7,724 bases of DNA, from assembly GCA_027030605.1 (NCBI GenBank), contig JALVEV010000243.1, forward strand, positions 1-7,724, written 5' to 3'. This DNA is from Campylobacteraceae bacterium. Lineage in GTDB: Bacteria > Campylobacterota > Campylobacteria > Campylobacterales > Sulfurovaceae. The notes beneath the pieces are model-generated. The model saw only the letters and a list, made by a program, of their open reading frames with translations. It was not told where the DNA came from and searched no databases. Made by a program: the position numbers and the translations under genes. Positions 1 through 6,039 of the stretch are shown here, in pieces. How positions within the stretch are numbered: position 1 is the first letter of the stretch; every line of letters begins with the position of its first letter.

Positions 1-46
1 CCCATAAAATAACCATCTAACCCTAGATTTAAAAAACTATTTTTAT

Positions 47-52
47 TATAAT
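47..52 (+). promoter_or_regulatory. -10 element of the peptidase promoter
   Basis: A perfect TATAAT lies in an A/T-rich stretch, about 31 bases before the ATG at 84. This predicts a transcription start near 59 and a leader of about 25 bases. No TTGACA-like -35 is present at the expected distance, as is common for housekeeping promoters in Campylobacterota. The motif is seen directly; its use as a promoter is inferred. Confidence 0.6.
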
Positions 53-83
53 AAAGTAAAAATATTCTTTAAAGGAGGGTCTT

Positions 84-1415
84 ATGAAAAAAAAAATTAT
101 TACTCTTACTCTACTATCTCTACTTAGCTCTACCCTATGGGCTGAAACAATTTTATCTTTAGGAGAACGAGAAAAAACCAATATTGACTATATGCCATCT
201 AATGATGTGAGAGATACTTTAAAAATCAAACAAGACCCAACTCCTTTTACAAAAAACATTATTGGAATGAGTGATGAAGAGCAACTTGAATATGATAGAA
301 TCTACAATGAAAAGTTCTTCGCTCCATGGAATCAAGGTTCAGTCCAACTCTCAAAGGGTTCAGCAACATGGCAATTTAAATATGCAAGAGAGAAAACCTA
401 TCGAAGTGATGGACAACTTATTCCTAAGAGCTGGTACAACTATGTCATAGACAACTCTAACTTTAAAGAGTTTAAAACCCTAAATATACCTGCTATTACT
501 ATACGACATACCGATTTGCGACTTTTTCCTAGTAGTCGAGGTATCTACTACGACCCAAATCGTGCTGGAGAGGGGTTTCCATTTGATTACTCTCAAAACT
601 CAGCATTACATATCAATACCCCTCTTATGGTCTCTCACTACTCAAAAGATAAACTTTGGGTATATGTAGAGGCTCCATTTGCCTCTGGGTGGGTTAAGGT
701 TGAAGATATTGCTTTTGTAGATAATAAATTTCAACAAGCTTTCCAAAATGGAGACTATGCCATTACGGTTAAAGACAATCTAAACCTTTCAGATGAAAAT
801 GGCGAAATCTCTTTAGTCAAGATGGGAAGTATCTTCCCTATTGACCCAGAGACAAAGAAGTATATTGTTGCCAAAAAAGATGAAAAGGGTTTTGCTAAAA
901 TCGAAAAAGTAACCGTTAATGATATTGATATTATCGCCTACAAACCTATTAAATTTAACCCATTTAACATCGCCTATATCTCAAAACAACTTGTAGGTGA
1001 ACCTTACGGTTGGGGTGGGAAAGAGAAGTGCCGTGACTGCTCTGCTTTAACCCAAGACTTCTTTGCCCCTTTTGGTATTTACCTACCAAGAAACTCTCGA
1101 CAACAAGCAAAAGCAGGAACAGAGTTTGTCTCTCTTCGAGGACTAAGCCCAGAGGAGAAAAAAAAGACTATTTTAAGCTATGCAAAGCCTTTCCGTTCTA
1201 TGCTCTTTGTTCCAGGTCACATTACCCTCTATCTAGGTGAAAAAGATGGTGAACCTATTATCCTACACAACTACTGGGGGGTACGTCTAAACGATGGGAG
1301 TAAAAGAGTTATGGGTAGAGCGATTATTACGACTACTAAACCAGGGGCTGAACTGCCTGATGTTAAGAAGAAGAGTATGCTGATAAATACGCTTACTGGG
1401 GTGGTTAATTTTTAA
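84..1415 (+). CDS. Secreted SH3-domain NlpC/P60 family murein peptidase (C40 type)
   Basis: Predicted cell-wall hydrolase of 443 residues that cleaves peptide stems of peptidoglycan in the periplasm. Residues 1-20 form a signal peptide (Lys-rich start, Leu/Ser/Thr core, cleavage after Leu-Trp-Ala20). No lipobox cysteine is present. Residues of about 45-130 resemble the N-terminal region of large NlpC/P60 proteins; about 137-210 and 225-285 look like two bacterial SH3 domains; about 293-415 is the peptidase. Catalytic residues visible are Cys319 (in RDCSAL), His379 (in PGHITLYLG) and a polar third residue, His395 (in LHNYWG). The start is supported by a strong Shine-Dalgarno AAAGGAGGG at 71-79. 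Ten consecutive A bases follow the ATG directly. The gene is alone on its strand and converges with purF, leaving 10 bp. The family is clear; the exact bond cleaved is not. Confidence 0.88.
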   Translation: MKKKIITLTLLSLLSSTLWAETILSLGEREKTNIDYMPSNDVRDTLKIKQDPTPFTKNIIGMSDEEQLEYDRIYNEKFFAPWNQGSVQLSKGSATWQFKYAREKTYRSDGQLIPKSWYNYVIDNSNFKEFKTLNIPAITIRHTDLRLFPSSRGIYYDPNRAGEGFPFDYSQNSALHINTPLMVSHYSKDKLWVYVEAPFASGWVKVEDIAFVDNKFQQAFQNGDYAITVKDNLNLSDENGEISLVKMGSIFPIDPETKKYIVAKKDEKGFAKIEKVTVNDIDIIAYKPIKFNPFNIAYISKQLVGEPYGWGGKEKCRDCSALTQDFFAPFGIYLPRNSRQQAKAGTEFVSLRGLSPEEKKKTILSYAKPFRSMLFVPGHITLYLGEKDGEPIILHNYWGVRLNDGSKRVMGRAIITTTKPGAELPDVKKKSMLINTLTGVVNF

Positions 1416-1425
1416 GGTATAGTAA

Positions 1426-2793
1426 TCAATAACTACTACACCCAGGGCTATCTGCATTTCCTCCTGCAAAGTAGTTTCCATCAAAACTCACCAAAGAGTA
1501 TTCACGGTCATCTCCAAGAGACTCTTTTAACCCCTCTATGGACAAAAATCCAAGCGAGTCAGCACCAATGTATTTGGCTATCTCTTCGGGGGTTTTATAA
1601 GAGGAGATAAGCTCCTCTTTGGTTGCAGTATCTATTCCGTAACGACAAGGGTACTTAATCTCAGGAGCAGCGATTCTCATGTGAACCTCAGTTGCTCCTG
1701 CCTCTTTTAACATTCTTACTATCTGCTTAGAGGTTGTTCCACGTACCAACGAGTCATCGACAATAGCCACTCTTTTACCTGCTATCATATCTTTAATAGG
1801 AGAGAGTTTTAGCTTGACTTTAAGGTCACGTATCTCTTGGCTAGGCTCAATAAAGGTACGCCCAACATAGTGGTTACGCACAATTCCCATCTCAAAAGGA
1901 ATACCCATACCATCGGCATACCCTTTTGCCGCTGCCACACCTGAGTCTGGAACAGGAAGAACTAAATCAATGTCAGCAGGAGTCTCTTTTGCCAACTGTT
2001 TACCCATCTCTAAACGCATATTGTAAACCGTTTTACCATCTATAATAGAGTCAGGACGTGCAAAATAGATGTACTCAAAAGCACAAGGGTGTGGGTCTGG
2101 TTCAAATATCATTTTTGAGATAGGCTCTCTCTCTTTTTCAAAAATCAGCATCTCTCCTGGTTTGACATCTCGAATAAACTCTGCCCCTACCAAATCAAAC
2201 GCACACGTCTCCGAAGCGACAATATATCCACCACCTTTAAGCTTTCCAAGACTAAGAGGACGAATTCCAAAACGGTCACGTATAACAAACATTTTACTAC
2301 GACTCTGAATTGCTAAACAGTATGCACCCTCAATCTTGTTTAACATACTAACAATACGAGCTTTGAGTTTATTTTTCTCACTTTTTGCAATGAGGTGAAC
2401 TATATTTTCAGTATCCATATCGGTCTGAAAGATAGCCCCTTTTTCAATGAGTTCATCACGAACCTCATATTTGTTGGTCAAGTTTCCATTGTGTGCTACA
2501 GAGATGGAACCTAACTTATATTTGGCAAAGACAGGTTGAGCATCTAAAACAGAGTCTTTCCCTGCTGTAGAGTAACGGTTATGACCAATGGCACAAGAGC
2601 CTGTGAGCAAATCAAGGTCATCTTGTTTAAAGACCTCTGTTACTAAACCTCGTTTTTTAATCAGGTGAATTCGCTTCCCATCAGCCGATGAGATACCTGA
2701 AGACTCCTGCCCTCGATGTTGCATAGCAAAGAGTGCGTAGTAAGCAATCTGTGCTGCATTTTCAGCTCCGTAAACCCCTACAATGGCACACAT
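1426..2793 (-). CDS. purF: Amidophosphoribosyltransferase (glutamine PRPP amidotransferase)
   Basis: Catalyses the first committed step of purine synthesis: PRPP plus glutamine gives 5-phosphoribosylamine (EC 2.4.2.14), in the cytoplasm. The protein has 455 residues. The N-terminal class II glutaminase domain has the nucleophile Cys2 (MCAIVGVYG), HNRYSTAG at 71-78, AHNGNL at 100-105 and DMDTEN at 125-130. The phosphoribosyltransferase domain carries EYIYFARPDS (240-249), RNHYVGRTFIEPSQ (306-319) and the PRPP loop VAIVDDSLVRGTTS (342-355). The frame is open 32 codons further upstream inside dapB, but Cys2 must become N-terminal after Met removal, so 2793 is the start; there is no propeptide like that of Bacillus. 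Only a weak GGGA precedes the ATG, and dapB stops 1 bp upstream, which suggests translational coupling. Cys237 and Cys383 match Fe-S ligand positions, but the C-terminal CxxC appears as Ser433-Leu-Val-Ser436. Confidence 0.97.
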   Translation of the reverse strand: MCAIVGVYGAENAAQIAYYALFAMQHRGQESSGISSADGKRIHLIKKRGLVTEVFKQDDLDLLTGSCAIGHNRYSTAGKDSVLDAQPVFAKYKLGSISVAHNGNLTNKYEVRDELIEKGAIFQTDMDTENIVHLIAKSEKNKLKARIVSMLNKIEGAYCLAIQSRSKMFVIRDRFGIRPLSLGKLKGGGYIVASETCAFDLVGAEFIRDVKPGEMLIFEKEREPISKMIFEPDPHPCAFEYIYFARPDSIIDGKTVYNMRLEMGKQLAKETPADIDLVLPVPDSGVAAAKGYADGMGIPFEMGIVRNHYVGRTFIEPSQEIRDLKVKLKLSPIKDMIAGKRVAIVDDSLVRGTTSKQIVRMLKEAGATEVHMRIAAPEIKYPCRYGIDTATKEELISSYKTPEEIAKYIGADSLGFLSIEGLKESLGDDREYSLVSFDGNYFAGGNADSPGCSSY

Positions 2794-2794
2794 A

Positions 2795-3562
2795 CTATAT
2801 TCCCAAACAGTCGTTAATCGAGTAGAGACCACTCTCTTTATCAACCAACCAAGCAGCAGCTCGTATTGCACCTTTTGAGAAGGTCTCACGACTTGTTGCT
2901 GTATGGTTCAACTCTAGAAACTCACCATCATTGTAAAAGCCAACGGTATGCCGTCCTACAATGTCGCCACCACGCAGTGCCATCACTGCAATCTCATCTT
3001 TGGTTCTAGCCCCAATCTGTCCATCTCTTCCAGAGATACGAACAGCATCTAAGTCAAGCCCCCTACCCTTAGCAGCAAACTCACCCAAAGTCAAAGCTGT
3101 TCCTGATGGAGAGTCAACTTTATGTCGATGGTGTTGCTCTACAATCTCAATGTCAAAATCTTTAAGCGTTGCCGATACCTGCTCTACCAGTTGCTTAAGC
3201 AGAGCTATACCTGCTGACATGTTTGACGAGTAAAGCACTGCCATCTCTTTTGAAGCTTCAGCTAAGAGGTTCTGTTGATGCTCATTAAACCCAGTAGTTG
3301 CAATGACTAATGGCGTAGGATTTTCAAGTGCAGTCTCTAAAAGCTCTTGTGTCGCCACAGGTGCAGAGAAGTCAATAACCACATCACAGTTTTCAAGAAA
3401 AGTTTTCATATCGTTAGTTATAAGTGTTGTCTCTGGTACAGCTACCTTTAACTCATCAAAGACGTGTAAAACACTCAATTCTAAACCATCTGTCTCTAGT
3501 ACATTCTTAATAAGGTGTGCACCCATTCGCCCTGTACTACCTAATATTCCGACTTTTGCCAT
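2795..3562 (-). CDS. dapB: 4-hydroxy-tetrahydrodipicolinate reductase
   Basis: Reduces 4-hydroxy-tetrahydrodipicolinate with NAD(P)H to tetrahydrodipicolinate (EC 1.17.1.8), in the diaminopimelate/lysine pathway that feeds peptidoglycan. The protein has 255 residues, slightly shorter than the E. coli enzyme; the shortfall seems to lie in the loop after strand 2. The nucleotide-binding glycine loop is GSTGRMG at 8-14. The family signature is at 142-156, with His144 and His145, Lys148, and the Ser-Gly-Thr substrate loop 153-155. An acidic residue (Asp36) ends the second strand, which would be compatible with NADH as well as NADPH (inference). The start ATG has AGGAAA a few bases upstream, and a TATAAT lies about 31 bases before it. 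The gene is first in a two-gene unit with purF, separated by 1 bp. I recall the same pair in Campylobacter jejuni. Confidence 0.96.
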   Translation of the reverse strand: MAKVGILGSTGRMGAHLIKNVLETDGLELSVLHVFDELKVAVPETTLITNDMKTFLENCDVVIDFSAPVATQELLETALENPTPLVIATTGFNEHQQNLLAEASKEMAVLYSSNMSAGIALLKQLVEQVSATLKDFDIEIVEQHHRHKVDSPSGTALTLGEFAAKGRGLDLDAVRISGRDGQIGARTKDEIAVMALRGGDIVGRHTVGFYNDGEFLELNHTATSRETFSKGAIRAAAWLVDKESGLYSINDCLGI

Positions 3563-3592
3563 GTTATTTCCTAGCGTTAAAAATTATTTGGG

Positions 3593-3598
3593 ATTATA
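3593..3598 (-). promoter_or_regulatory. -10 element of the dapB-purF promoter
   Basis: Perfect TATAAT on the minus strand, directly preceded by TG with no spacer base, so it is not a strict extended -10. The predicted start near 3586 gives a leader of about 24 bases to the dapB ATG. The -35 position reads ACACCC, so there is no consensus -35. It implies that dapB-purF can be transcribed separately from trxB. Confidence 0.6.
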
Positions 3599-3672
3599 CA
3601 TGATTTTTTATAAGGGGGTGTTTGTGGGGTCATTTTATAGTACCCCTATTTTATGCTTTATTTGGTTTTGTC

Positions 3673-3692
3673 GGTGCAATAGCAATTGCACC
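3673..3692 (-). terminator. Perfect hairpin immediately after the trxB stop codon
   Basis: GGTGCAAT (3673-3680) and ATTGCACC (3685-3692) are perfect 8-bp complements around a 4-base loop. On the minus strand the hairpin begins at the first base after the trxB TAG (3695-3693). The base run that follows is GACAAAACC, with no U tract, so it is not a textbook intrinsic terminator. It may instead stabilise the trxB mRNA 3' end or act with other factors. The inverted repeat is seen directly; its role is inferred. Confidence 0.4.
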
Positions 3693-4634
3693 CTATGCCA
3701 ACTCCTGAATATAAGAGATAACCTGCAACGCAGCTACTGCACCATCTCCTGCTGCTGAGACTACTTGTTTTGGTGCTTGGATTCTCATGTCACCTGCACA
3801 GAATAGTCCTTTTACATTAGTTTTCATATTCAAATCGACTACTACTTGACCCCAATTGTTTACTTCACAGATAAACTCACCATTTTCATCTCTAAGAACC
3901 TCATTTCTTACATTATGACCAACAAAGACAAAGAGACCAGTGTTTTTCATATCGATAATCTCATTAGTTTTTAGGTTTCTAATCTTGACACCCTCTAGCC
4001 CCATTACTCCACCATACGCCTCTTCTATAACAGAGTCGGTAATAAGATGTATATTCTCTTTTCTCTTAACACGTTCAAGTGTTGGAGGAGCTGCTCTAAA
4101 CTCATCTCTTCTATGAACAACATAGACATCTGAACAGATATTTGAGAGGTAAAATGCCTCCTCTAGGGCTGTATCTCCTCCACCTAAAACGGTTACAGGT
4201 TTATCTTTGTAAAAAAAGCCATCACAAGTAGCACAGGTACTTACCCCTTTTCCAAAGAACTCATCTTCACCCTTGAATCCTGCTCGTTTTGGGGTTGAAC
4301 CTGTAGCTACAATAGCTGTTAGAGCCTCTACAGTTTCACCACCCTCTAAAGTAATGGTAAAGTGTTCGCCCGTTTTAGCTACACGCTCAACCTTTTTCAT
4401 CTCATGCTTTAGTCCAAAGTGAAAACACTGCTCTTGCCAAGTCTCCATAAAGTCCATACCTGTTTTGCCATGCTCAAAAAAACCTGGATAGTTCTCTATC
4501 TCAGAACTTTGAGTAATCTGCCCACCAGGCATTCCCATCTCAAACATGGTAACCTTTTTAAGACCTCCACGAGTTGTATAGAGTCCTGCTGTAAGACCTG
4601 CTGGTCCTCCACCGATAATTGCACAATCCAACAT
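3693..4634 (-). CDS. trxB: Thioredoxin reductase (NADPH, FAD-dependent)
   Basis: Transfers electrons from NADPH through FAD and a redox disulfide to oxidised thioredoxin (EC 1.8.1.9), in the cytoplasm. At 313 residues it matches the usual length of the low-molecular-weight bacterial enzyme. The FAD-binding loop is GGGPAG at 8-13. The redox-active pair is Cys134-Ala-Thr-Cys137. The NADPH domain has GGGDTALEEA at 151-160 and the phosphate-binding HRRDEFRA at 174-181. The C-terminal FAD motif has FCAGD ending at Asp282. The ATG at 4634 is preceded by AAGGAA at 4647-4642 with 7-base spacing. The partner thioredoxin lies just upstream on the same strand. The 137-bp gap between them holds only a weak -10 candidate, TAAAAT at 4686-4681, so trxB may have its own promoter or depend on trxA read-through. 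Identity as TrxB rather than a ferredoxin-NADP reductase rests on the CATC motif. Confidence 0.96.
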   Translation of the reverse strand: MLDCAIIGGGPAGLTAGLYTTRGGLKKVTMFEMGMPGGQITQSSEIENYPGFFEHGKTGMDFMETWQEQCFHFGLKHEMKKVERVAKTGEHFTITLEGGETVEALTAIVATGSTPKRAGFKGEDEFFGKGVSTCATCDGFFYKDKPVTVLGGGDTALEEAFYLSNICSDVYVVHRRDEFRAAPPTLERVKRKENIHLITDSVIEEAYGGVMGLEGVKIRNLKTNEIIDMKNTGLFVFVGHNVRNEVLRDENGEFICEVNNWGQVVVDLNMKTNVKGLFCAGDMRIQAPKQVVSAAGDGAVAALQVISYIQELA

Positions 4635-4739
4635 AGTAATATTCCTTAATGTAAATTTTTATGAAAATAATGGAGCGATGATTTTAATAAAGATTTGAAA
4701 GTCATAGATTTAATTTTTAATGAAGTATAGATTAATACA

Positions 4740-4761
4740 CCCCCAAGCTAAAGCTTAGGAG
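4740..4761 (-). terminator. Possible 3' hairpin between trxA and trxB
   Basis: On the minus strand the arms 4761-4753 and 4748-4740 pair over 9 bp around the loop TTTA. Two of the pairs are G-U, so the fold forms in minus-strand RNA but not equally in the opposite strand. This fits an RNA element in the trxA transcript, 10 bases after its stop codon. The bases after the stem are TGTATTAATC, only mildly U-rich, so termination would be partial. Read-through into trxB remains plausible. Confidence 0.4.
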
Positions 4762-4771
4762 TGAACTAAGA

Positions 4772-5089
4772 CTATAAAATAGCGTTTAGTTTTTCAGCAA
4801 ATGCATCTTTAGAAGCTGCACCAACCATTTGGTCTACAAGTTCACCATCTTTGAAGAAAAGAATAGCAGGGATAGAACGGATTCCATATTTTACAGAAAT
4901 CTCTTGTTGCTCATCTGTATTTACTTTTGCAATGGTAGCTTTACCATCAAACTCTTCTGCTAGTTCTTCTACAACTGGAGCAATCATTCTACAAGGTCCA
5001 CACCATGGAGCCCAAAAGTCTACCATTGTTACACCCTCTTTAATTGTTGCTTCAAAGTTGTCTTGTGTTAATTCAACATATTTTGCCAT
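4772..5089 (-). CDS. trxA: Thioredoxin
   Basis: Small cytoplasmic protein-disulfide reductase of 105 residues, the usual thioredoxin length. The active site WCGPC has Cys30 and Cys33. The buried Asp24 and the cis-proline Pro74 (in RSIPAI) are present, as is the fold-typical DGELVDQMVGA near the C-terminus. An in-frame ATG three codons upstream (5098) is a poor start because the Shine-Dalgarno AAGGA (5103-5099) would touch it; with the ATG at 5089 the spacing is 9 bases, and MAKYVELT is a normal thioredoxin beginning. A near-consensus promoter lies about 100 bases upstream, giving a leader of roughly 90 bases that contains two inverted repeats. TrxB, encoded next on the same strand, is its expected reductant. 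Likely clients are ribonucleotide reductase and peroxiredoxins, none of which is encoded here. Confidence 0.97.
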   Translation of the reverse strand: MAKYVELTQDNFEATIKEGVTMVDFWAPWCGPCRMIAPVVEELAEEFDGKATIAKVNTDEQQEISVKYGIRSIPAILFFKDGELVDQMVGAASKDAFAEKLNAIL

Positions 5090-5120
5090 GTTTCTCATTC
5101 CTTAAATTTAAAATTTTAAT

Positions 5121-5134
5121 CAATGTTGCCATTG
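5121..5134 (-). repeat. Small hairpin with GNRA-type loop in the trxA leader
   Basis: In minus-strand RNA, CAAUG and CAUUG pair (5 bp) around GCAA, a GNRA tetraloop. It lies about 30 bases before the trxA ATG. The stem is short and could be chance in A/T-rich DNA; it is noted because it shares the same leader with the larger inverted repeat at 5152-5174. Confidence 0.3.
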
Positions 5135-5151
5135 TACATTAATTATGTTTA

Positions 5152-5174
5152 TATCTTATGTAGTTCATAAGATA
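5152..5174. repeat. 9-bp perfect inverted repeat at the start of the trxA transcript
   Basis: TATCTTATG (5152-5160) and CATAAGATA (5166-5174) are perfect complements separated by 5 bases. With the predicted transcription start near 5178, the dyad spans roughly +5 to +27. It could be a repressor operator just downstream of the promoter, or a 5' stem-loop that protects the mRNA. It is not followed by a U tract, so it is unlikely to terminate transcription of the upstream gene. Confidence 0.55.
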
Positions 5175-5184
5175 AACTAAGCGA

Positions 5185-5213
5185 TTTATAGCCTAACTAA
5201 ATTAATTTGTCAA
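5185..5213 (-). promoter_or_regulatory. Near-consensus sigma70 promoter for trxA
   Basis: On the minus strand TTGACA (5213-5208) is followed after exactly 17 bases by TATAAA (5190-5185). The predicted start is near 5178. The -35 begins 3 bases after the stop codon of the PhyH-like gene, so trxA transcription is independent of it. It is the only promoter in the window for which I find a consensus -35. Confidence 0.75.
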
Positions 5214-5215
5214 GT

Positions 5216-5992
5216 CTAAGAGAGAAAAATCTCTCTATATTGTGCCGAACGGCTACCTTTTTCAGCTTTGGTCTGCTCACCTTTTACGGTATAGACAAAC
5301 GATATCTTGGGATTTGAGGTACTATTTCTATTGGCTCTGTGTAGAAGTTTACAATGAAATAGAACCACATCTCCAGCCTCTAAATTACTACTCACTTTTG
5401 TTTCTATAAGTGACATATTGAGAGGGTTATCTTCTAAAAAGTACTCTTTCTCTCCAAACTGTTCAGCCAAAAACTGCATGGTGTGACTTTTGGGGATAAA
5501 TTCTAAGACTCCATTATCTAAATTCTCTTGCCCCAATGCCAACCAAACACTCACTAAATTATCGTCACTGTACGACCAATATCGTCTATCTTGATGCCAA
5601 GAGGTCTCACTATGAGGACTTGGCATTTTAGTCATGATTGAGTTGTGATGTGCAGTGGTTAGTACCACCTCATCATCTAAAACCTGTTTTAAGATAGGAC
5701 GTATCTTCTCATTTTCCATCCACTCTTTAAAAAGAATATCTCGGTCATAAACCTGACGTAGTCGCCGAACTTGGCTCTCTTTTTTTATACTAGAGTAATC
5801 AACAACATCACGACGATACTCCAATGACTTCTCATCATAACCCAACTCTGTCTCTATAGGTTCTATGCGATGTTTTAGGTGAGCTTTTGCCACATCTAAA
5901 ATCGCTTCACACTTCTCAACTTCAAGAAAATTACGTAAAATCAAAAAACCATTTTGTTGAAACTCTTGAAGTTGAAGTGGAGTTAGTGTCAT
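5216..5992 (-). CDS. Phytanoyl-CoA dioxygenase (PhyH) family protein
   Basis: Predicted Fe(II)/2-oxoglutarate-dependent oxygenase of 258 residues, probably cytoplasmic (no signal peptide or membrane segment). The opening MTLTPLQLQEFQQNGFLIL is the typical PhyH start. The facial triad is His133-x-Asp135 (in SWHQDRRYW) and His218 (in LLHRANRN). AGDVVLFHC at 206-214 is the usual strand before the distal His. In characterised members an Arg 11 residues after that His binds 2-oxoglutarate; here the residue is Lys229, preserving charge. The substrate cannot be read from the sequence; family members hydroxylate lipids, ectoine, halogenation substrates and others. The start has AAGG about 8 bases upstream and an extended -10 promoter. 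It sits between an unknown membrane protein and trxA with no pathway partner. Confidence 0.85.
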   Translation of the reverse strand: MTLTPLQLQEFQQNGFLILRNFLEVEKCEAILDVAKAHLKHRIEPIETELGYDEKSLEYRRDVVDYSSIKKESQVRRLRQVYDRDILFKEWMENEKIRPILKQVLDDEVVLTTAHHNSIMTKMPSPHSETSWHQDRRYWSYSDDNLVSVWLALGQENLDNGVLEFIPKSHTMQFLAEQFGEKEYFLEDNPLNMSLIETKVSSNLEAGDVVLFHCKLLHRANRNSTSNPKISFVYTVKGEQTKAEKGSRSAQYREIFLS

Positions 5993-6022
5993 AAGCGAAC
6001 CTTTTTTTATTTATAGGTTTAT

Positions 6023-6031
6023 ATTATAACA
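6023..6031 (-). promoter_or_regulatory. Extended -10 promoter for the PhyH-like gene
   Basis: The minus strand reads TGT-TATAAT, a perfect extended -10 (TG, one base, TATAAT). It begins 9 bases after the stop codon of the upstream membrane-protein gene. The predicted start near 6016 leaves a leader of about 24 bases. No -35 consensus is present, which an extended -10 does not require. Confidence 0.65.
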
Positions 6032-6039
6032 ATTTTTTC

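Noticed and set aside
15..28. ATCTA/TAGAT inverted repeat upstream of the peptidase promoter
   Set aside because: Five base pairs in A/T-rich DNA is expected by chance; it could be the end of an upstream terminator but nothing supports that.
1287..1484. 65-residue minus-strand open frame overlapping the peptidase 3' end
   Set aside because: It lies antisense across the convergent gene ends, has no recognisable protein features and no convincing ribosome site; a shadow of the real genes.
2961..3233. Plus-strand open frames antisense to dapB, purF, trxB and trxA
   Set aside because: Their translations are Ser/Thr/Cys-rich, typical of reverse-strand shadows of conserved genes, and each overlaps a gene with clear catalytic motifs.
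3626..3646. GGGGT...ACCCC inverted repeat with an 11-base loop, followed on the plus strand by a T-rich run
   Set aside because: The stem is only 5 bp, and a plus-strand terminator would have no plus-strand gene to serve; on the minus strand no U tract follows.
3303..3758. 151-residue plus-strand open frame spanning the dapB-trxB gap
   Set aside because: Most of it is antisense to dapB and the rest crosses the promoter and hairpin region; no ribosome site or domain supports it.
5998..6019. AACCT...AGGTT pairing that could hide the ribosome site of the PhyH-like gene
   Set aside because: Only 5 bp over a 12-base loop, and the predicted transcript starts inside the distal arm, so it is unlikely to fold stably.
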